Shown: positions 62,886-64,000 of the stretch, piece after piece
How the letters are laid out: each line of letters begins with the position of its first letter
Numbering within the stretch: the stretch's first letter is position 1
Source: WHSW01 sp963851045
GTDB taxonomy: Bacteria; Actinomycetota; Thermoleophilia; Solirubrobacterales; 70-9
Reading direction: 5' to 3'
NCBI GenBank assembly: GCA_963851045.1
Contig: CAWKNC010000002.1
Location: 496,001-560,000 of the forward strand
DNA length: 64,000 nucleotides
Program-made: the position numbers and the translations under genes
Notes under the pieces: generated by a model
Told to the model about the DNA's origin: nothing
Database searches by the model: none
The model's input: only the letters and a program-made list of their open reading frames with translations

Positions 62886-64000
62886 TTGAGCGAGACCACC
62901 GCACCGGCAAAAACCCTCACCGACAACCCGAAGTTGATCAGTTGGGTTGAGCAGATTTCCGAGCTCACGCAGCCGGAATCGGTCTACTGGTGCGACGGCT
63001 CGGCCGAGGAGTACGACCGGCTCTGTCAGGAGCTCGTCGAGGCGGGGACCTTCGAGAAGCTCTCCGACGCCAAGCGCCCGAACTCCTATCTCTCGCGCTC
63101 CGATCCCGGGGACGTCGCCCGGGTCGAGGACCGGACCTTCATCTGCTCAGAGCGCGAGGAGGACGCCGGCCCCACCAACAATTGGCACGACCCGGCGGAG
63201 ATGCGCGAGCGGATGAACGGCTTCTTCGAGGGCGCGATGCGAGGCCGGACGATGTATGTGGTGCCGTTCTCGATGGGCCCGCTTGGCTCGCCCATCTCGC
63301 ACATTGGCGTCCAGCTCACCGACTCCCCGTATGTCGCGGTCTCGATGCGAATCATGACCCGGATGGGCGAGGGCGCCCTGGACGCGATGGGAACCGATGG
63401 CGACTTCGTCCCCTGCGTCCACTCGGTGGGAATGCCGCTGGAGGAGGGCCAGGACGACGTCCCGTGGCCGTGCAACCCGGACAACAAGTACATCGTCCAC
63501 TATCCCGAGAGTCGCGAGATCTGGAGCTATGGCTCGGGCTACGGCGGAAATGCACTACTCGGCAAGAAGTGCTTCGCGCTGCGGATCGCCTCCGCCATGG
63601 CCCGCGACGAGGGCTGGATGGCCGAGCACATGCTGATCCTGAAGCTGACCTCACCCGAGGGCGAGGTCAAGTACGTCACAGGCGCCTTCCCCTCTGCCTG
63701 CGGCAAGACCAACCTCGCGATGCTGGTGCCGACGCTCGAGGGCTGGACGGTCGAGACCGTGGGCGACGACATCGCCTGGATGAAGTTCGACGAAGAGGGT
63801 CGTCTGCGGGCGGTCAACCCCGAGTACGGGTTCTTCGGAGTCGCTCCGAACACCAGCCACAAGACCAACCCGAACGCGATGGACACGATCGAGCGCAACT
63901 CGATCTTCACCAACTGCGCGCTCACCGACGATGGCGACATCTGGTGGGAGGGCATGACCGGCGAGGCGCCCGCACACGCGATCGACTGGAAGGGCAACGA
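62886..64000 (+). CDS. pckG: Phosphoenolpyruvate carboxykinase (GTP), 5' part
   Basis: The first 371 or so of about 600 residues; the gene leaves the window. It converts oxaloacetate and GTP to phosphoenolpyruvate, the entry to gluconeogenesis. Seen are PESVYWCDGSAEEYDRLCQE, SRSDPGDVARVEDRTFICSE, NWHDPAEM, RTMYVVPFSMGP, GSGYGGNALLGKKCFALRIA and the kinase-1 loop GAFPSACGKTNLAML with its reactive Cys. TTG 62886 is chosen for the ribosome site AAGGAG 11 bases before it; the in-frame GTG at 62874 overlaps that site. Together with actP-acs, it supports growth on acetate. Confidence 0.95.
   Translation, partial: MSETTAPAKTLTDNPKLISWVEQISELTQPESVYWCDGSAEEYDRLCQELVEAGTFEKLSDAKRPNSYLSRSDPGDVARVEDRTFICSEREEDAGPTNNWHDPAEMRERMNGFFEGAMRGRTMYVVPFSMGPLGSPISHIGVQLTDSPYVAVSMRIMTRMGEGALDAMGTDGDFVPCVHSVGMPLEEGQDDVPWPCNPDNKYIVHYPESREIWSYGSGYGGNALLGKKCFALRIASAMARDEGWMAEHMLILKLTSPEGEVKYVTGAFPSACGKTNLAMLVPTLEGWTVETVGDDIAWMKFDEEGRLRAVNPEYGFFGVAPNTSHKTNPNAMDTIERNSIFTNCALTDDGDIWWEGMTGEAPAHAIDWKGN

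Overview
This is a GC-rich, gene-dense bacterial chromosome segment, most like an actinobacterium of the class Thermoleophilia (Solirubrobacterales type). The clues are two surface proteins with the 'GAV-x-T-x-KL-x-PGAV' stalk repeats common in that group, frequent GTG/TTG starts, an ECF41 sigma factor, an actinobacterial-type LexA box (GAAC-N4-GTTC), a c-di-AMP riboswitch before a cell-wall gene and an Rv2578c-like radical SAM gene. The lineage is inferred from gene content, not from a marker-gene tree. I see no transposase, integrase, phage module or CRISPR array.

Layout. 1-3.9 kb: 3' end of a CALB-like lipase, TfoX-N protein, GPx-like lipoprotein, PAS-GGDEF cyclase, SDR. 3.9-13.7 kb: ccmE, a four-gene sugar ABC transporter, ParB-like protein and a lipoprotein, then ccmF-ccmI-like-secG-solute binding protein; the cytochrome c maturation genes are split by the transporter. 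13.7-17.6 kb: anti-sigma-type ATPase, small membrane protein, Lrp/AsnC regulator, beta-helix surface protein, ECF41 sigma factor with its own promoter. 17.7-24.2 kb: tRNA-Leu, lexA with SOS box, zinc ribbon, RNase P RNA, riboswitch plus RlpA-like protein, CMD protein, glnA, secreted hydrolase. 24.3-32.7 kb: stalk-repeat protein, a membrane Ser/Thr kinase, a membrane pseudokinase with a related ectodomain, an FHA-HTH protein, then DUF1800-DUF1501-cupredoxin. 32.7-46.5 kb: HNH protein, SnoaL, DUF255 thioredoxin, GH9 glycosidase, GST, class III aminotransferase, MarR with operators, VOC dioxygenase plus esterase, SOS-boxed radical SAM gene, stalk-repeat protein, ABC-2 exporter, MFS. 46.6-54 kb: acetate operon (DUF485-actP-acs), two-component system, PepSY protein, lipoprotein. 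54-64 kb: MFS, acyl-CoA synthetase, ferredoxin, sucD/sucC, FG-GAP protein, amine oxidase, and the 5' part of GTP-dependent pckG.

Two features run through the window. First, about ten otherwise intact genes, including lexA and acs, are each interrupted by a one-base indel, mostly an insertion. This looks like residual sequencing error and probably also explains the apparent SucC-SucD fusion. Second, five convergent gene pairs end on the same CTAG tetramer, so that both stop codons overlap. The strongest candidate for an undescribed system is the kinase, pseudokinase and FHA-HTH cluster at 25.3-29.4 kb.
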